A stretch of 64,000 nucleotides of DNA, from positions 62,001-126,000 of the forward strand of contig NZ_FNWO01000011.1 of NCBI RefSeq assembly GCF_900108475.1. The letters run 5' to 3'. The first letter of the stretch is position 1. Every line of letters starts with the position of its first letter. This document shows, piece by piece, positions 45,862 to 54,560 of this stretch. The notes beneath the pieces are model-generated. The model had not been told where the DNA came from, did no database searches, and saw only the letters and a list, made by a program, of their open reading frames with translations. A program made the translations under genes and the position numbers. Origin of the DNA: Magnetospirillum fulvum (lineage in GTDB: Bacteria > Pseudomonadota > Alphaproteobacteria > Rhodospirillales > Magnetospirillaceae).

Positions 45862-46725
45862 ATGACTCCTCCCCTGATGGCCCTGGTGGCGCTGTTCAGC
45901 CTGATCTGGAGTTCCGCCTTTGTCGCGGGCAAGATCGCGCTGGTCACGCTCGATCCCTATACCCTGTTGGTCATCCGCTTTGGCCTTGCCGCCGCGTTGA
46001 TGGCTCCGTTTTGCCCGTGGCGGCGGATTGATCGCCGCGCCCTGCGGGTCGGGGCGATGCTGGGTCTGCTCAACAACGCCCTTTATCTCGGCCTGACCTT
46101 TTCCGCCCTGCAACGCCTGCGGCCCGAGATCGTGGTGGTGGTGGTCAGTTGCGCCCCCTTCCTCACCACATTGCTGGCCGTCGCGTTGGGGCAGGAACGC
46201 CTCGCCCCGCGCCGGATTGTCGGCATCGCCTGCGGCATCGGCGGAGTCGCGGTGATGACCGGGCTTGTCGGTGCCGCCCGCCCCGACCCGCTGGGGCTGG
46301 CCCTGGCCGGAGCCGGAACCCTCGCCTTCGCGGTCGGAACCGTACTGTTTCGTGACAAAGCGGTCGGTCTGCCGGTGTTTCAGCTCAATTTCTGGCAAAC
46401 CCTGGTCGGTGGTGTCGCCCTGCTCCCGGCGGCGTGGCTGCTGGGCGCGCCGGTCGGATCAGTCACCGTCCCGACGATACTGGCGGTGCTGCATCTGGCG
46501 CTGGTCGTCACCATCGGCGGCATGGCGCTTTGGCTGGCGCTGATCCGGGCTCACGGCGCCGGAACCGCCGCCTCGTTCCATCTGCTGAACCCGGTGTTCG
46601 GGGTGGCGCTGGCCCATCTGGCGTTCGCCACCCCGCTCCGCCCCGAGGATTTCGCCGGAGCAGCCCTGATCGCGCTGGGACTGGGCCTTGCCGTCATGAC
46701 ACGAGCCCCCGCACGGTCGGGGTAA
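45862..46725 (+). CDS. EamA/DMT-superfamily transporter
   Basis: A 287-residue inner-membrane protein with ten hydrophobic segments arranged as two EamA repeats: LIWSSAFVAGKIALVTLDPY at the start of repeat 1, and AGAGTLAFAVGTVLFRDKA at the start of repeat 2. Such proteins export amino acids or other metabolites. Preceded by GGAGG seven to ten bases before the ATG. Gene order (divergent LysR) is typical of inducible exporters. Substrate not inferable. Confidence 0.9.
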   Translation: MTPPLMALVALFSLIWSSAFVAGKIALVTLDPYTLLVIRFGLAAALMAPFCPWRRIDRRALRVGAMLGLLNNALYLGLTFSALQRLRPEIVVVVVSCAPFLTTLLAVALGQERLAPRRIVGIACGIGGVAVMTGLVGAARPDPLGLALAGAGTLAFAVGTVLFRDKAVGLPVFQLNFWQTLVGGVALLPAAWLLGAPVGSVTVPTILAVLHLALVVTIGGMALWLALIRAHGAGTAASFHLLNPVFGVALAHLAFATPLRPEDFAGAALIALGLGLAVMTRAPARSG

Positions 46726-47364
46726 TCAGTTCTTTTCTGTCGCCCCGCACGGATCGGCTTCGCCGCGATGGAGCCGGTCCAGGCTGACGGCAACGGTCCG
46801 GGCCAGCCGGGTCGCACCGTCGGCCAAAGCGGCGACGGCTTCGTCGGGGCTGGTGCCGGGCAGCGGCACGACGAACCCGGCGCGGCAGACCGCCGGTCCG
46901 CCCTGGGGCAGCCGGCGGACGGTCCATGATCCTTCGACCAGGGCCTGACGGCCGGGGGTGGCGTCGAACCGTTCGATCCGGAGCGCCAGACGATATTGCG
47001 GCAGCGGGCTGGCCGCCAGCGCGACCGGAGCGCGATAGGTGTCGGCAGCGCGCAGGCGACGCCACAGCGCGTCGGCGACGATCTGGCGCATCTCGTCGGC
47101 CAGCGGCGCGGCCCAGCGGTCGCCTTCCCGCACCTCGACCGGCCGCCCCTCGGACCCGCCCAGCACCAGATCCTGGCGGTTCAGCCGTTCGGGCAGCGCA
47201 GGCGGCAACAGCTCGACCAGCATCGCCGCACTCCCCACTCCGGCGGACTCGACCGAATTGGCCCCACCCGACAGAGCGTGATAGCGCGGCGGCGGCGACG
47301 ATCCGCACCCGGCCAGACCCAGCAGCCCCGCAACGGCGACGGCGGTAAGAAAGATGTGTCTCAT
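46726..47364 (-). CDS. pqiC: PqiC-like outer-membrane lipoprotein
   Basis: A 212-residue lipoprotein with signal sequence and lipobox LLGLAGC (Cys about residue 20). The mature part has the DUF330/ABC-transport auxiliary fold: YHALSGG near the start, LVELLPPALPERLNRQDLV, then DEMRQIVADALWRRL and YRLALRIERFD. In E. coli PqiC anchors the PqiB tube to the outer membrane for lipid transport. The ATG overlaps the pqiB stop by 4 bp. Last gene of the pqiA-pqiA-pqiB-pqiC operon. Confidence 0.88.
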   Translation of the reverse strand: MRHIFLTAVAVAGLLGLAGCGSSPPPRYHALSGGANSVESAGVGSAAMLVELLPPALPERLNRQDLVLGGSEGRPVEVREGDRWAAPLADEMRQIVADALWRRLRAADTYRAPVALAASPLPQYRLALRIERFDATPGRQALVEGSWTVRRLPQGGPAVCRAGFVVPLPGTSPDEAVAALADGATRLARTVAVSLDRLHRGEADPCGATEKN

Positions 47365-48986
47365 CTGTCGTTGTCCTTCTTGCCGCGCAGCAGGGATTCC
47401 GGCTGACGGTCCAACGTGTCGGTCAGCGCTTTGAGCGAGCGAGCCGCCTCGGCCAGACCTTGCAGCGCTTGGCGCGTGTCTTGCTGCAACGGCGAATCCG
47501 CCGCCGCCTGCGCCTGAAGCGATTCGACCGTCTGGCGCATCTCTTTCAGGCTGTTGCGGACTTCGGGCAACACGTCGCGGTCGGTCTGGCGCAGCACCGC
47601 GTCGAGGCTCTTCAGGCTGGCATCGAGGCCGGCCAACACCTTGTGGGTGTCCTGACCCAGCGTGTCGAACGGTATCTTGTCGAGCTTGCGCAGGATGCTC
47701 TGGACCTGCTGATACAATTCCTGAAGGTCGCTGGCGACGGTGGGCAGTTCCATCGGATCGGCGGAGGTATCGAACCGCACCGGCGGCGCTTCGGGGAAGA
47801 AATCCAGCGCGACGAACAATTGCCCGGTCAACAGGCTGCCGGTCCGCAACTGGGCGCGCAGGCCGCGGCGCACCAGTTCGGCGATCCCCTTCACCCGCGC
47901 GGCGGCGGTATCTTTGCCGCCCCGGGCATGCTCGCCGATCGCCAGCCGTTCGGGGAAGACATCGACCATCACCACCGGAGAGAAATCGCCGGTCCGCTTG
48001 TCGTAGATGAGGTCGATCGAGCGGACCCGTCCCATCTCGACACCGCGGAAATCGACCGGCGCGCCAACGGTCAGGCCGCGCACGGTCTGATGGAAGCGCA
48101 GCAAGACGGTAAAGGCGTTGCCTTCGGGATTTTTCAGCGCCTCGCCATGGTCGGCGGCCAAGGGGAATTCGGCTCCGTCCGGGGCCGGTTCGACCTCGCC
48201 CGCGCCGGTCGGCGTTTCGAAAGCGATGCCCCCCATCAGGATCGAGGCCAGCGACTGGGTATCGACCTTGACCCCCCCGGCGTCGATCTTCAAATCGATC
48301 CCGCTGGCGTGCCAGAAACGGGCGCTGGTGGTGACGAAATGGTCGTAGGGCGCCTTGACGAAAATCCACAGCGACAGGCTGCGCCCGTCAGGAGCCAGCG
48401 CGGTGCGTTCGATATGGCCGACCGGGATGCGGCGGAAGAACACCGGCGAGCCGACGTCGAGCGAGCCGATATCCTCGGCATTCAGCACGAAGCGGCGACC
48501 CGGCACCTCCGACGAGACCACCGGCGGATTTTCCAACCCGACGAAGCTGTCGCGGCTTTCGTTCGAATAACCGGCATCGACGCCGATATACGAACCCGAC
48601 ATCAGGGTTTCCAGCCCCGAAACGCCGCTGCCGGCCAGACGCGGCCGCACCACCCAGAAGCGGCTGTCGGCGACGGCGAACTTGCTCGCCTCCTTGACCA
48701 GATTGATCGTCACCAGCACCTGCGAGCGGTCGGGGGCCAGATGCAGCGCGGCGACCTCGCCGATATCGACCGCCTTGAACTTGACCTTGGTCTTGCCGGG
48801 CTCGATTCCCTCGGCGGTGGCGAAGCTGACGGTGATCGTCGGCCCCTTTTCCCACAGGGCCTGGATCACCAGCGACGCTCCGATCAGCGCCGCCAGCAGC
48901 GGCACCAGCCAGACCATCGACGGCACCCAGCGCCGGGGCGGACGAACCACCGGATCGGGAACCGACTGCATCAGATCATCGCTCAT
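47361..48986 (-). CDS. pqiB: Intermembrane transport protein PqiB (three MCE domains)
   Basis: Forms a hollow periplasmic tube carrying lipids between membranes. One transmembrane segment (about residues 22-45, VWLVPLLAALIGASLVIQAL) is followed by three MCE domains: about 52-140 (GIEPGKTKVKFKAVDIGEV), 165-230 (DVGSPVFFRRIPVGHIE) and 285-390 (GLTVGAPVDFRGVEMGRV). A long C-terminal coiled coil follows (about 420-530). I use ATG 48986 (MSDDL), with GACGAGA upstream; an in-frame ATG at 49001 is the alternative. Overlaps pqiA (second half) upstream and pqiC downstream. Confidence 0.93.
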   Translation of the reverse strand: MSDDLMQSVPDPVVRPPRRWVPSMVWLVPLLAALIGASLVIQALWEKGPTITVSFATAEGIEPGKTKVKFKAVDIGEVAALHLAPDRSQVLVTINLVKEASKFAVADSRFWVVRPRLAGSGVSGLETLMSGSYIGVDAGYSNESRDSFVGLENPPVVSSEVPGRRFVLNAEDIGSLDVGSPVFFRRIPVGHIERTALAPDGRSLSLWIFVKAPYDHFVTTSARFWHASGIDLKIDAGGVKVDTQSLASILMGGIAFETPTGAGEVEPAPDGAEFPLAADHGEALKNPEGNAFTVLLRFHQTVRGLTVGAPVDFRGVEMGRVRSIDLIYDKRTGDFSPVVMVDVFPERLAIGEHARGGKDTAAARVKGIAELVRRGLRAQLRTGSLLTGQLFVALDFFPEAPPVRFDTSADPMELPTVASDLQELYQQVQSILRKLDKIPFDTLGQDTHKVLAGLDASLKSLDAVLRQTDRDVLPEVRNSLKEMRQTVESLQAQAAADSPLQQDTRQALQGLAEAARSLKALTDTLDRQPESLLRGKKDNDR

Positions 48987-49611
48987 CGCATTTCTCGTCA
49001 TTGTCCCAGATCAAACGGGAATCGAAACTGAAAGAAGCCAGCATCGTCAGCACCACCACCGCGCCGAAAGCGGCCGCTCCCGGTCCGGCCTCGACCATCG
49101 CCAGCGAGTGGAACCGGACCAGACCGGCCATCAGGGCGACCACGAACACGTCCAGCATCGACCAGCGGCCGACGAATTCGACGATGCGAAACAACACCAT
49201 CCGCTGGCGGCGGGTGCGGGCCGAGCCATGACGCACCGAAATCACCAGAAAGCCAAGCGCGCCCATCTTCAGCATTGGAATCAGAATGCTGAAGCTGAAG
49301 ATCAGCACCGCCAGCCCCATCGAGCCGGTGTTCCAGAAATAGACCACCCCGCTGATGATGGTGTCGTGAGTCTTGCGAAACAGCGAGGTCGTCACCATCA
49401 CCGGCAACAGATTGGCGGGCAGATACAGGATCATCGCCGCGACCAGCAACGCGAAGGTCCGGTTGAGGCTGTCGGGCTTGCGCCGGTGCAGGGTGGCCCC
49501 GCAGCGCGGACAGACGATCGGGTCGGGATGAAGCGGACTGAGCGCGCCGCAATGTTCGCAGCCGATCAGCCCGGCCCGGTTGGCCGTCGCGACGGGGGGG
49601 CGCGGGCTCAC
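48976..49611 (-). CDS. PqiA-like membrane protein, second-half ORF
   Basis: A 211-residue inner-membrane protein: an N-terminal zinc ribbon (CEHCGALS and CPRCGATL, about residues 18-42) then four transmembrane segments (about 55-205). It matches one of the two homologous halves of E. coli PqiA (417 residues). Here the halves are separate genes: this one starts at a GTG overlapping the stop of the previous pqiA-like gene (GTGA), so the two should be made in equal amounts. Substrate path: lipid supply to PqiB. Confidence 0.88.
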   Translation of the reverse strand: MSPRPPVATANRAGLIGCEHCGALSPLHPDPIVCPRCGATLHRRKPDSLNRTFALLVAAMILYLPANLLPVMVTTSLFRKTHDTIISGVVYFWNTGSMGLAVLIFSFSILIPMLKMGALGFLVISVRHGSARTRRQRMVLFRIVEFVGRWSMLDVFVVALMAGLVRFHSLAMVEAGPGAAAFGAVVVLTMLASFSFDSRLIWDNDEKCDER

Positions 49612-50219
49612 GGCTCGGTCTCGTCCCACAGTGAGCGCAGATCGAAAGCCAGGATCGACGCCAGCAATATCGTCAGCGCGCCGAACGCCCACAGCGCCAC
49701 CCCCGGCAGGACGTGAGCCATGTTCGACAGCTTGACCAGGGCGACCAGGACTCCCAGCATGAACACTTCGGTCATTCCCCACGGCCGCATCGATTGAAGG
49801 AAGCGCAGCAGCGGCGCAAACCAGGCCGGACGCCGCCTCCCTTTTCGCCGCGCCCGCACCGCCACCGACAACAGCGCCGTCATCGCCACCAGATCAAGCA
49901 GCGGAAACAATTGGGTGGTGGCGAACACCAGCACGGCCATCAGACGGCGTTCCTCCGACCACAGGGTCAGGATGCTGCCGGACAAAGTGGCGCTGTTGCT
50001 GACGCCCTGCACCTGCATGATAACAATCGGATAGGCGTTGGCGATGATGAAGGTCAGCAACGCCCCGGTCACCAGCCCCAGCATTTGCCCCGGATCGAGC
50101 CGCGCCCGCGCGTACAACTTCGCCCCGCAGCGCGGACAGCGCGCCACTTCGCCCCGGTTCAGCCGTCGCTTCCGGTAGAGGGCGTCGCACTCGGAACAGG
50201 CGCCCAGCTCTTCCGACAT
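49608..50219 (-). CDS. PqiA-like membrane protein, first-half ORF
   Basis: A 203-residue protein with the same plan as its downstream neighbour: zinc ribbon (CSECDALY and CPRCGAKL, about residues 8-33) and four transmembrane segments (the first GQMLGLVTGALLTFIIANAYP). First gene of the pqi operon. Start ATG 50219 (MSEELG) is favoured over a TTG at 50243. The two halves share fold but differ in sequence, as the two halves of fused PqiA do. Confidence 0.88.
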   Translation of the reverse strand: MSEELGACSECDALYRKRRLNRGEVARCPRCGAKLYARARLDPGQMLGLVTGALLTFIIANAYPIVIMQVQGVSNSATLSGSILTLWSEERRLMAVLVFATTQLFPLLDLVAMTALLSVAVRARRKGRRRPAWFAPLLRFLQSMRPWGMTEVFMLGVLVALVKLSNMAHVLPGVALWAFGALTILLASILAFDLRSLWDETEP

Positions 50220-50382
50220 GTCGGTCCGCTTCGTTGGGGTCAAGACGGCACCACCGCCGTCAAACGTCGCTGTGACGTCTCTCTTTCTAACATCCCGGGG
50301 CCAAGCCTGTCTGCCCCCGGCTCAAAATCATCAGCCTTGCGCGGATCGAGCGCCTGGTTTTTCGAAAGGGCAGACGGCGGGG

Positions 50383-50976
50383 TCACACCCGGCGGCGCGC
50401 CCGCAGGGCGGCGGTGATGGTGCCGTCGTCGAGATGGTCGAGATCGCCGCCGATCGGCACTCCCTGGGCCAGACCCGATACGGCGGCGCGGCCCCCGGCC
50501 AGACGCTCGGCCAGATAATGGGCGGTGGTCTGCCCCTCGACGGTGGCGGGCAGGGCCAGGATCACCTCGGCCAGATCGGGCGCGGCGGCGCGCTCGATCA
50601 GCCGGGCGATACCCAGATCGTCGGGACCGATCCCGTCCAGCGCCGACAGCAGCCCGCCCAGCACAAGATAGCGGCCGCGAAAGCTGCCGGTCCGCTCCAT
50701 CGCCCACAGCGCGGCGACATCCTCGACCACGCAGAGCAGAGCGGGATCGCGGCAGGGATCGGCGCAGATCGCACACGGATCGACGGTGTCGAAATTGCCG
50801 CACAGACGGCAGGGACCGACCCGCGCCGCGGCGTCGGTCATCGCGCGGGCCAGCGGCTCCATCAGGGTCTCGCGCCGTTCCAGCAGCTTCAGCGCGGCGC
50901 GCCGGGCCGAGCGCGGCCCCAGACCGGGCAACCGCGCCAGCAATTGGATCAGCCGCTCGATTTCGGGTCCGACCAT
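50383..50976 (-). CDS. recR: Recombination mediator RecR
   Basis: Part of the RecFOR gap-repair machinery. The 197-residue protein has the helix-hairpin-helix [14 protein letters not shown] (about 12-25), a C4 zinc finger ([18 protein letters not shown], about 56-73) and a Toprim domain ([15 protein letters not shown], about 83; [20 protein letters not shown]). ATG 50976 fits the normal N-terminus; a TTG nine bases earlier is the alternative. Follows ybaB by 61 bp, in the standard dnaX-ybaB-recR order. Confidence 0.95.
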   Translation of the reverse strand: MVGPEIERLIQLLARLPGLGPRSARRAALKLLERRETLMEPLARAMTDAAARVGPCRLCGNFDTVDPCAICADPCRDPALLCVVEDVAALWAMERTGSFRGRYLVLGGLLSALDGIGPDDLGIARLIERAAAPDLAEVILALPATVEGQTTAHYLAERLAGGRAAVSGLAQGVPIGGDLDHLDDGTITAALRARRRV

Positions 50977-51037
50977 CCTGGTCAAACCCGAACCGAGGCG
51001 GCCGGACCCCGCCCTGCGCCGAGTCCGGCCAGCGGGC

Positions 51038-51361
51038 TCAGAACGGCAGCTTCAGACCAGCGGGCAGCCCCATGCCGCCGGTGATCTTCTCCATCTCTTC
51101 CTGCATTACCGCCTCGGCCTTGCTCTTGGCGTCGGCAAAGGCGGCGACGATCAGATCCTCCAGCACCGAGACCTCTTCGGCATTGACCAGCGCCGGATCG
51201 ATCGTGAGCTTGCGCAGGTCATACTTGCCGGTGATGGTGAGGCGGACCATGCCCGCCCCGGCCGAGCCTTCAACCTCGGTCTCGGCCAGCTTCAGCTGCA
51301 TCTCGCCCATCTTGGCCTGCATCTGCGAGGCCTGCTTCATCAGATTACCCAGGTTCTTCAT
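51038..51361 (-). CDS. ybaB: YbaB/EbfC-family nucleoid-associated protein
   Basis: A 107-residue DNA-binding protein of the EbfC/YbaB family. Motifs: [20 protein letters not shown] at the N-terminus (tentacle-like helix) and [15 protein letters not shown] in the beta core, ending with [13 protein letters not shown]. It forms dimers that coat DNA. The ATG overlaps the dnaX stop (ATGA). Part of the dnaX-ybaB-recR operon. Confidence 0.95.
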   Translation of the reverse strand: MKNLGNLMKQASQMQAKMGEMQLKLAETEVEGSAGAGMVRLTITGKYDLRKLTIDPALVNAEEVSVLEDLIVAAFADAKSKAEAVMQEEMEKITGGMGLPAGLKLPF

Positions 51362-53157
51362 AGATCTTCCTCTCCAGGAAACAGTTCGATATCGGGTCCG
51401 GCGTCGCCCTCTCCCTCGTCGGGCGCGGGTTCGGGCGACGGTGCCGTATCGAGATCGCGGACGGCCTCGATCGCGGCTCCGGGAAAAGCGGTCATCACCG
51501 CCTTGACCAGGGGATGATTAGCGGCGTCCTGACGACGGCGCAACTCGGCTCCCGCTTCCTGCTCGGCCAAGGTCGGTTCGGCCGGATCGGTCGCGTTCAG
51601 CGCGACGGTCCAGCGCCGCCCGGTCCATTCCGACAGCAGCCGGGCGACCTTGGGGGCCAAGTCGGACGGGGCCTTCGATTGCTGGCGCCACTCGATCCGA
51701 CCCGGCGCGAACGAGACCGGATTGACCTGACTGCGCAGACTGACCGCCAGCACGCCTTCGCGCCGCTCGGAAAACAGCGCGACCATGTCGGCAAAGCTGG
51801 TCGGCATCGGCGGCAACGCCACCGGAGGCTCCAGCGGAACCGGCTCGGCCCGCAACGCCACCGCGCCGCCGCCACCCGAACCGGACGGAGCCGGTGCGTG
51901 GGAGCCGATCGCTTCGACCCGACCACCGCCGGAGGGGGCACCGCCCCCGCCACCGCCCGAGGGGCCACGCGGAGCGGGCAACGCCACCGCGCCCGAGCGA
52001 AGCTGTTCGACCAGTTCGGCCGGGCTGGGCAATTCGGCGGCAAAGGCCAACCGCACCACCGCCATTTCGGCGGCCTGGATCGGGCTGGGGGCGGAGCGGG
52101 TCTCGGCCAGCCCTTTCAACAACATCTGCCAGGCACGGGTCAGCGCCGCCAGCGACAGCTTGGTCGCCATCTCGGCACCCCGCACCCGCTCGGTTTCCGA
52201 GACGCCTGCGGTATCGGCGGCGGCGGGCGAAACCTTCAGCCGGGTCAGCCAGTGGACCAGTTCCAGCATGTCCTGGATCACCACCACCGGATCGGCACCG
52301 GCGGCGTATTGCTGGTCGATCAGGTCGAGCGCGGGGGCGATCTCGCCCTTGAACACCGCGTCGAGCAGATCGAACACGCGGGCGCGGTCGGCCAGACCCA
52401 GCATGTCGCGGACCTGGGCCTCGGAGACCTGACGGCCGCCATGGCTGATCGCCTGATCGAGCAGAGACAGGCCGTCGCGGACCGAACCATCGGCGGCCCG
52501 CGCGATCATCGCCAGCGCGCCCGGCTCGATCTCGGCCTCTTCCTTGGCGGCGATCGCGGCGAAATGGCGGGACAGCACATCCATCTCGACCCGGCGCAGG
52601 TCGAAACGCTGGCAGCGCGACAGCACCGTCACCGGCACCTTGCGGATTTCGGTGGTGCAGAACACGAACTTCATGTGTTCCGGCGGTTCCTCAAGCGTCT
52701 TCAGCAGCGCGTTCCACGCCTTTTCCGACAGCATGTGGACTTCGTCGAGGATGAATACCTTGTAGCGCGCCGAGGTCGGGCGATAGCGCACCTGATTGGT
52801 CAGCTCGCGGATATCGTCGATGCCGGTGCGGCTGGCGGCGTCCATCTCCAGGATATCGACGTGACGGTCCTCGGCGATGGCGCGGCAATGCTCGCACACC
52901 CCGCACGGCTCGATCGTCGGGCCGCCCTTGCCGTCGGGGCCGATGCAATTAAGGGCGCGGGCGATGATGCGGGCGGTGGTGGTCTTGCCCACCCCGCGCA
53001 CGCCGGTCAGGACGAAGGCATGGGCGAGACGGCCGCCGCGAATCGCATTGGACAGGGTGCGAACCATCGCCTCCTGCCCGATCAATCCGGCAAAATCGGT
53101 TGGCCGGTACTTGCGGGCCAAGACGCGGTACGGAGCGGGGGCGGGGCTGTCGGTCAT
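51358..53157 (-). CDS. dnaX: DNA polymerase III subunits gamma and tau
   Basis: Clamp-loader ATPase and replisome organiser. The 599-residue protein has Walker A GVRGVGKTTTARI (about 46-58), the zinc-binding CGVCEHC region (about 75-90), DEVHML (about 125) and sensor FVFCTTEIRKVPVTVLSRCQRF. A Pro/Gly/Ser-rich linker (about 395-450, GGGGGGAPSGGG) precedes the tau-specific C-terminal domain. The start is ATG 53157; the open frame upstream runs into the IS1-like element. Only about 50 bp separate the ATG from the element's terminal repeat, so its natural promoter may have been displaced. Confidence 0.95.
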   Translation of the reverse strand: MTDSPAPAPYRVLARKYRPTDFAGLIGQEAMVRTLSNAIRGGRLAHAFVLTGVRGVGKTTTARIIARALNCIGPDGKGGPTIEPCGVCEHCRAIAEDRHVDILEMDAASRTGIDDIRELTNQVRYRPTSARYKVFILDEVHMLSEKAWNALLKTLEEPPEHMKFVFCTTEIRKVPVTVLSRCQRFDLRRVEMDVLSRHFAAIAAKEEAEIEPGALAMIARAADGSVRDGLSLLDQAISHGGRQVSEAQVRDMLGLADRARVFDLLDAVFKGEIAPALDLIDQQYAAGADPVVVIQDMLELVHWLTRLKVSPAAADTAGVSETERVRGAEMATKLSLAALTRAWQMLLKGLAETRSAPSPIQAAEMAVVRLAFAAELPSPAELVEQLRSGAVALPAPRGPSGGGGGGAPSGGGRVEAIGSHAPAPSGSGGGGAVALRAEPVPLEPPVALPPMPTSFADMVALFSERREGVLAVSLRSQVNPVSFAPGRIEWRQQSKAPSDLAPKVARLLSEWTGRRWTVALNATDPAEPTLAEQEAGAELRRRQDAANHPLVKAVMTAFPGAAIEAVRDLDTAPSPEPAPDEGEGDAGPDIELFPGEEDL

Positions 53158-53207
53158 CGCGGCAGAATATATCGCGCCGCCGCCGAAGCAAAGTCCCGCG
53201 CGGCCCC

Positions 53208-53230
53208 GGTAATGTCTCAGTTTGAAATCT
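53208..53230 (+). repeat. Left terminal inverted repeat of IS1-like element
   Basis: Starts GGTAATGTCTCAGTTTGAAA. Its reverse complement matches the right repeat with two mismatches (positions 5 and 9). It includes the transposase stop codon. Confidence 0.7.
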
Positions 53231-53476
53231 CGGCCCCGCGCTTTTTGTAGGGGCCGCGCTTCGGCGCCTCCGCCCGCGCGTCGATCAGCGCAACAATGTC
53301 CTCCATGCTCCACAGCCGATCCGTCACCTTACGCGGCCATCGCGGGCGTGACCTTCAGCGTCTTATGGATGCGGACGAAGATGTAGAACATGAAGTAGAA
53401 CGCCAGCGCGTGACAGTGGTTTTCCAGCTTCTTCGAGAAGGCGTTCGTGAGCCGGGTTAACCGACGCATTCTGCAA
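53217..53476 (-). pseudogene. 3' remnant of IS1-family transposase
   Basis: Minus-strand translation gives [40 protein letters not shown] and VTPAMAA, then a TAA. In the next frame it continues [37 protein letters not shown] and stop. This is the C-terminal block of IS1-type DDE transposases (about 85 of roughly 300 residues), interrupted by one frameshift. The N-terminal catalytic part is absent; upstream of 53476 the DNA becomes AT-rich and unrelated. Inactive. Confidence 0.8.
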
Positions 53477-53499
53477 AAACAATAAAAAATATACAAATC

Positions 53500-53742
53500 C
53501 TATTCTGCGTTCCCCCACCGCGTCGCCGCCGCCTTCCGGGCAATCTCGGCCCGCTGCTCTGGCGTCAAAGCCTCGGCGCGGGCCTTGCCGCCCTTGGCCC
53601 CCAGCGCCTTCGCAGCCGGGTCTTTGCCGTCGTCCGGTTCGGTGGGTTCGTCGATCTCGCCCGTGGCGATGCGGGCAACCATGATAGCGGCGCCGATCAC
53701 GTCGGCGGGCCGCTTCTGTCCTTGGGGGCCTTTAGGCGTCAT
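53500..53742 (-). CDS. Small basic protein, cassette passenger
   Basis: An 80-residue protein beginning MTPKGPQGQKRPADVIGAAI, with an Ala/Lys/Glu-rich C-terminal half (AKALGAKGGKARAEALTPEQ). It resembles short histone-H1/RNA-binding-like proteins often annotated near transposases in alphaproteobacteria (recalled association, not searched here). Its ATG overlaps the stop of the upstream 87-residue gene (ATGA). Probably a nucleic-acid-binding passenger of the element. Confidence 0.65.
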   Translation of the reverse strand: MTPKGPQGQKRPADVIGAAIMVARIATGEIDEPTEPDDGKDPAAKALGAKGGKARAEALTPEQRAEIARKAAATRWGNAE

Positions 53743-54002
53743 GTTTTCTCGAATTGCGCAGTGTAGTGAACGCCGTGTCCGAAGCTGATCGGACTCCCCT
53801 TGCCGATCCTTTCCAAGAGCGTGAAATAACGCGGATCGTTACGCCTCAGTGAGGCGCCGATAATCTCGTCTTCGGAAAGATTCTGCGAGACGAGACGCTG
53901 GAGAAGTGTACAAACCTCGTCTTCGGAAAGAGCGCCTGATATGGACCACTCCCCTTTTTGGTCGAGACCGTCGTACTTCCGAATTTTCCACGCCCCTGCC
54001 AT
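53739..54002 (-). CDS. Hypothetical protein, cassette passenger
   Basis: An 87-residue acidic protein (MAGAWKIRKYDGLDQKGEWS...). Start ATG 54002 is chosen because GGAGG lies five to six bases upstream; a longer start at 54032 has no ribosome site. Contains a conserved-looking SEDEVCTLLQRLVSQNLSED segment. No family recognised. Forms a two-gene unit with the downstream 80-residue protein by a 4 bp overlap, inside the IS1-like repeats. A hairpin (around 54040-54060) precedes it. Confidence 0.6.
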   Translation of the reverse strand: MAGAWKIRKYDGLDQKGEWSISGALSEDEVCTLLQRLVSQNLSEDEIIGASLRRNDPRYFTLLERIGKGSPISFGHGVHYTAQFEKT

Positions 54003-54074
54003 TAGAGCCTCCACATGCTTTCCGCTAAGCATATAGGAGGTGGGGCGCCGAACGCCACCCCGTCAAGGCGGATC

Positions 54075-54097
54075 AGATTTCAAACTGAAACACTACC
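54075..54097 (-). repeat. Right terminal inverted repeat of IS1-like element
   Basis: Reads AGATTTCAAACTGAAACACT and ACC on the plus strand; reverse complement of the left repeat with two differences. Confidence 0.7.
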
Positions 54098-54194
54098 GCG
54101 CCCGTGGCGCGCTGAAATCTTGCCGACGCAAGTCGGCATGGGTTATTCTACCCAGGGTTTCAAGGACTGTCCGATCGCATCCCAGGAGGACGAC

Positions 54195-54545
54195 ATGGAT
54201 GTCAATCCGGTTCCTGCCGCCAATGCGTTTTTGCAATATTTCTTCCCGTTCGTCGCTCCCAGCGGCAACGCCCAGAACGGTTGGTTCGACGGCTGGTTCA
54301 GCCCGACCATCACCTTGAACGCCGCCGGAGATCCGGCAACCGAACTAACCCTGGTCAACGGGGTAATGTCCTATGGCCGCCAGATCGGGATCGTGATGGA
54401 TGCGCTGGCGGTGGTGCAAAAGCACATCGACCGCAGCACGCTGACCGACCGGGAGAAAGAAGCGCTGGAGCGGCTCGACGCGGCCAAGACGGCGATTGAT
54501 GCGGTCAAGGCTCTGCGGAAGCGCAAAAGCGGCCGGACGTCGTAG
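54195..54545 (+). CDS. Hypothetical protein
   Basis: A 116-residue protein with an ideal AGGAGG six bases before ATG 54195. The first half is aromatic and polar (FLQYFFPFVAPSGNAQNGWF, about 12-31). The second half is a helix rich in Lys, Asp and Ala (STLTDREKEALERLDAAKTA). No signal peptide or known domain. It is convergent with the SRP RNA gene, 15 bp from its end. Not recognised. Confidence 0.65.
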   Translation: MDVNPVPAANAFLQYFFPFVAPSGNAQNGWFDGWFSPTITLNAAGDPATELTLVNGVMSYGRQIGIVMDALAVVQKHIDRSTLTDREKEALERLDAAKTAIDAVKALRKRKSGRTS

Positions 54546-54560
54546 AGGATGGAGTGAGGT

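Larger units (their letters stand above)
53208..54097. mobile_element. Decayed IS1-like element / passenger cassette with terminal inverted repeats
   Basis: An approximately 890 bp segment bounded by 23 bp inverted repeats at 53208-53230 (GGTAATGTCTCAGTTTGAA and four more) and 54075-54097, identical at 21 of 23 positions. Inside the left end is the 3' part of an IS1-type transposase whose stop lies within the repeat. Instead of the rest of the transposase there are two small genes read in the same direction. No clear target-site duplication is visible at the outer ends. It separates dnaX from the SRP RNA gene, which are commonly neighbours in alphaproteobacteria. Confidence 0.65.

Noticed and set aside
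53158-53313. Longer N-terminus of DnaX
   Set aside because: The added residues are translated from the IS1-like element's terminal repeat in the wrong frame; ATG 53157 gives the normal DnaX start.
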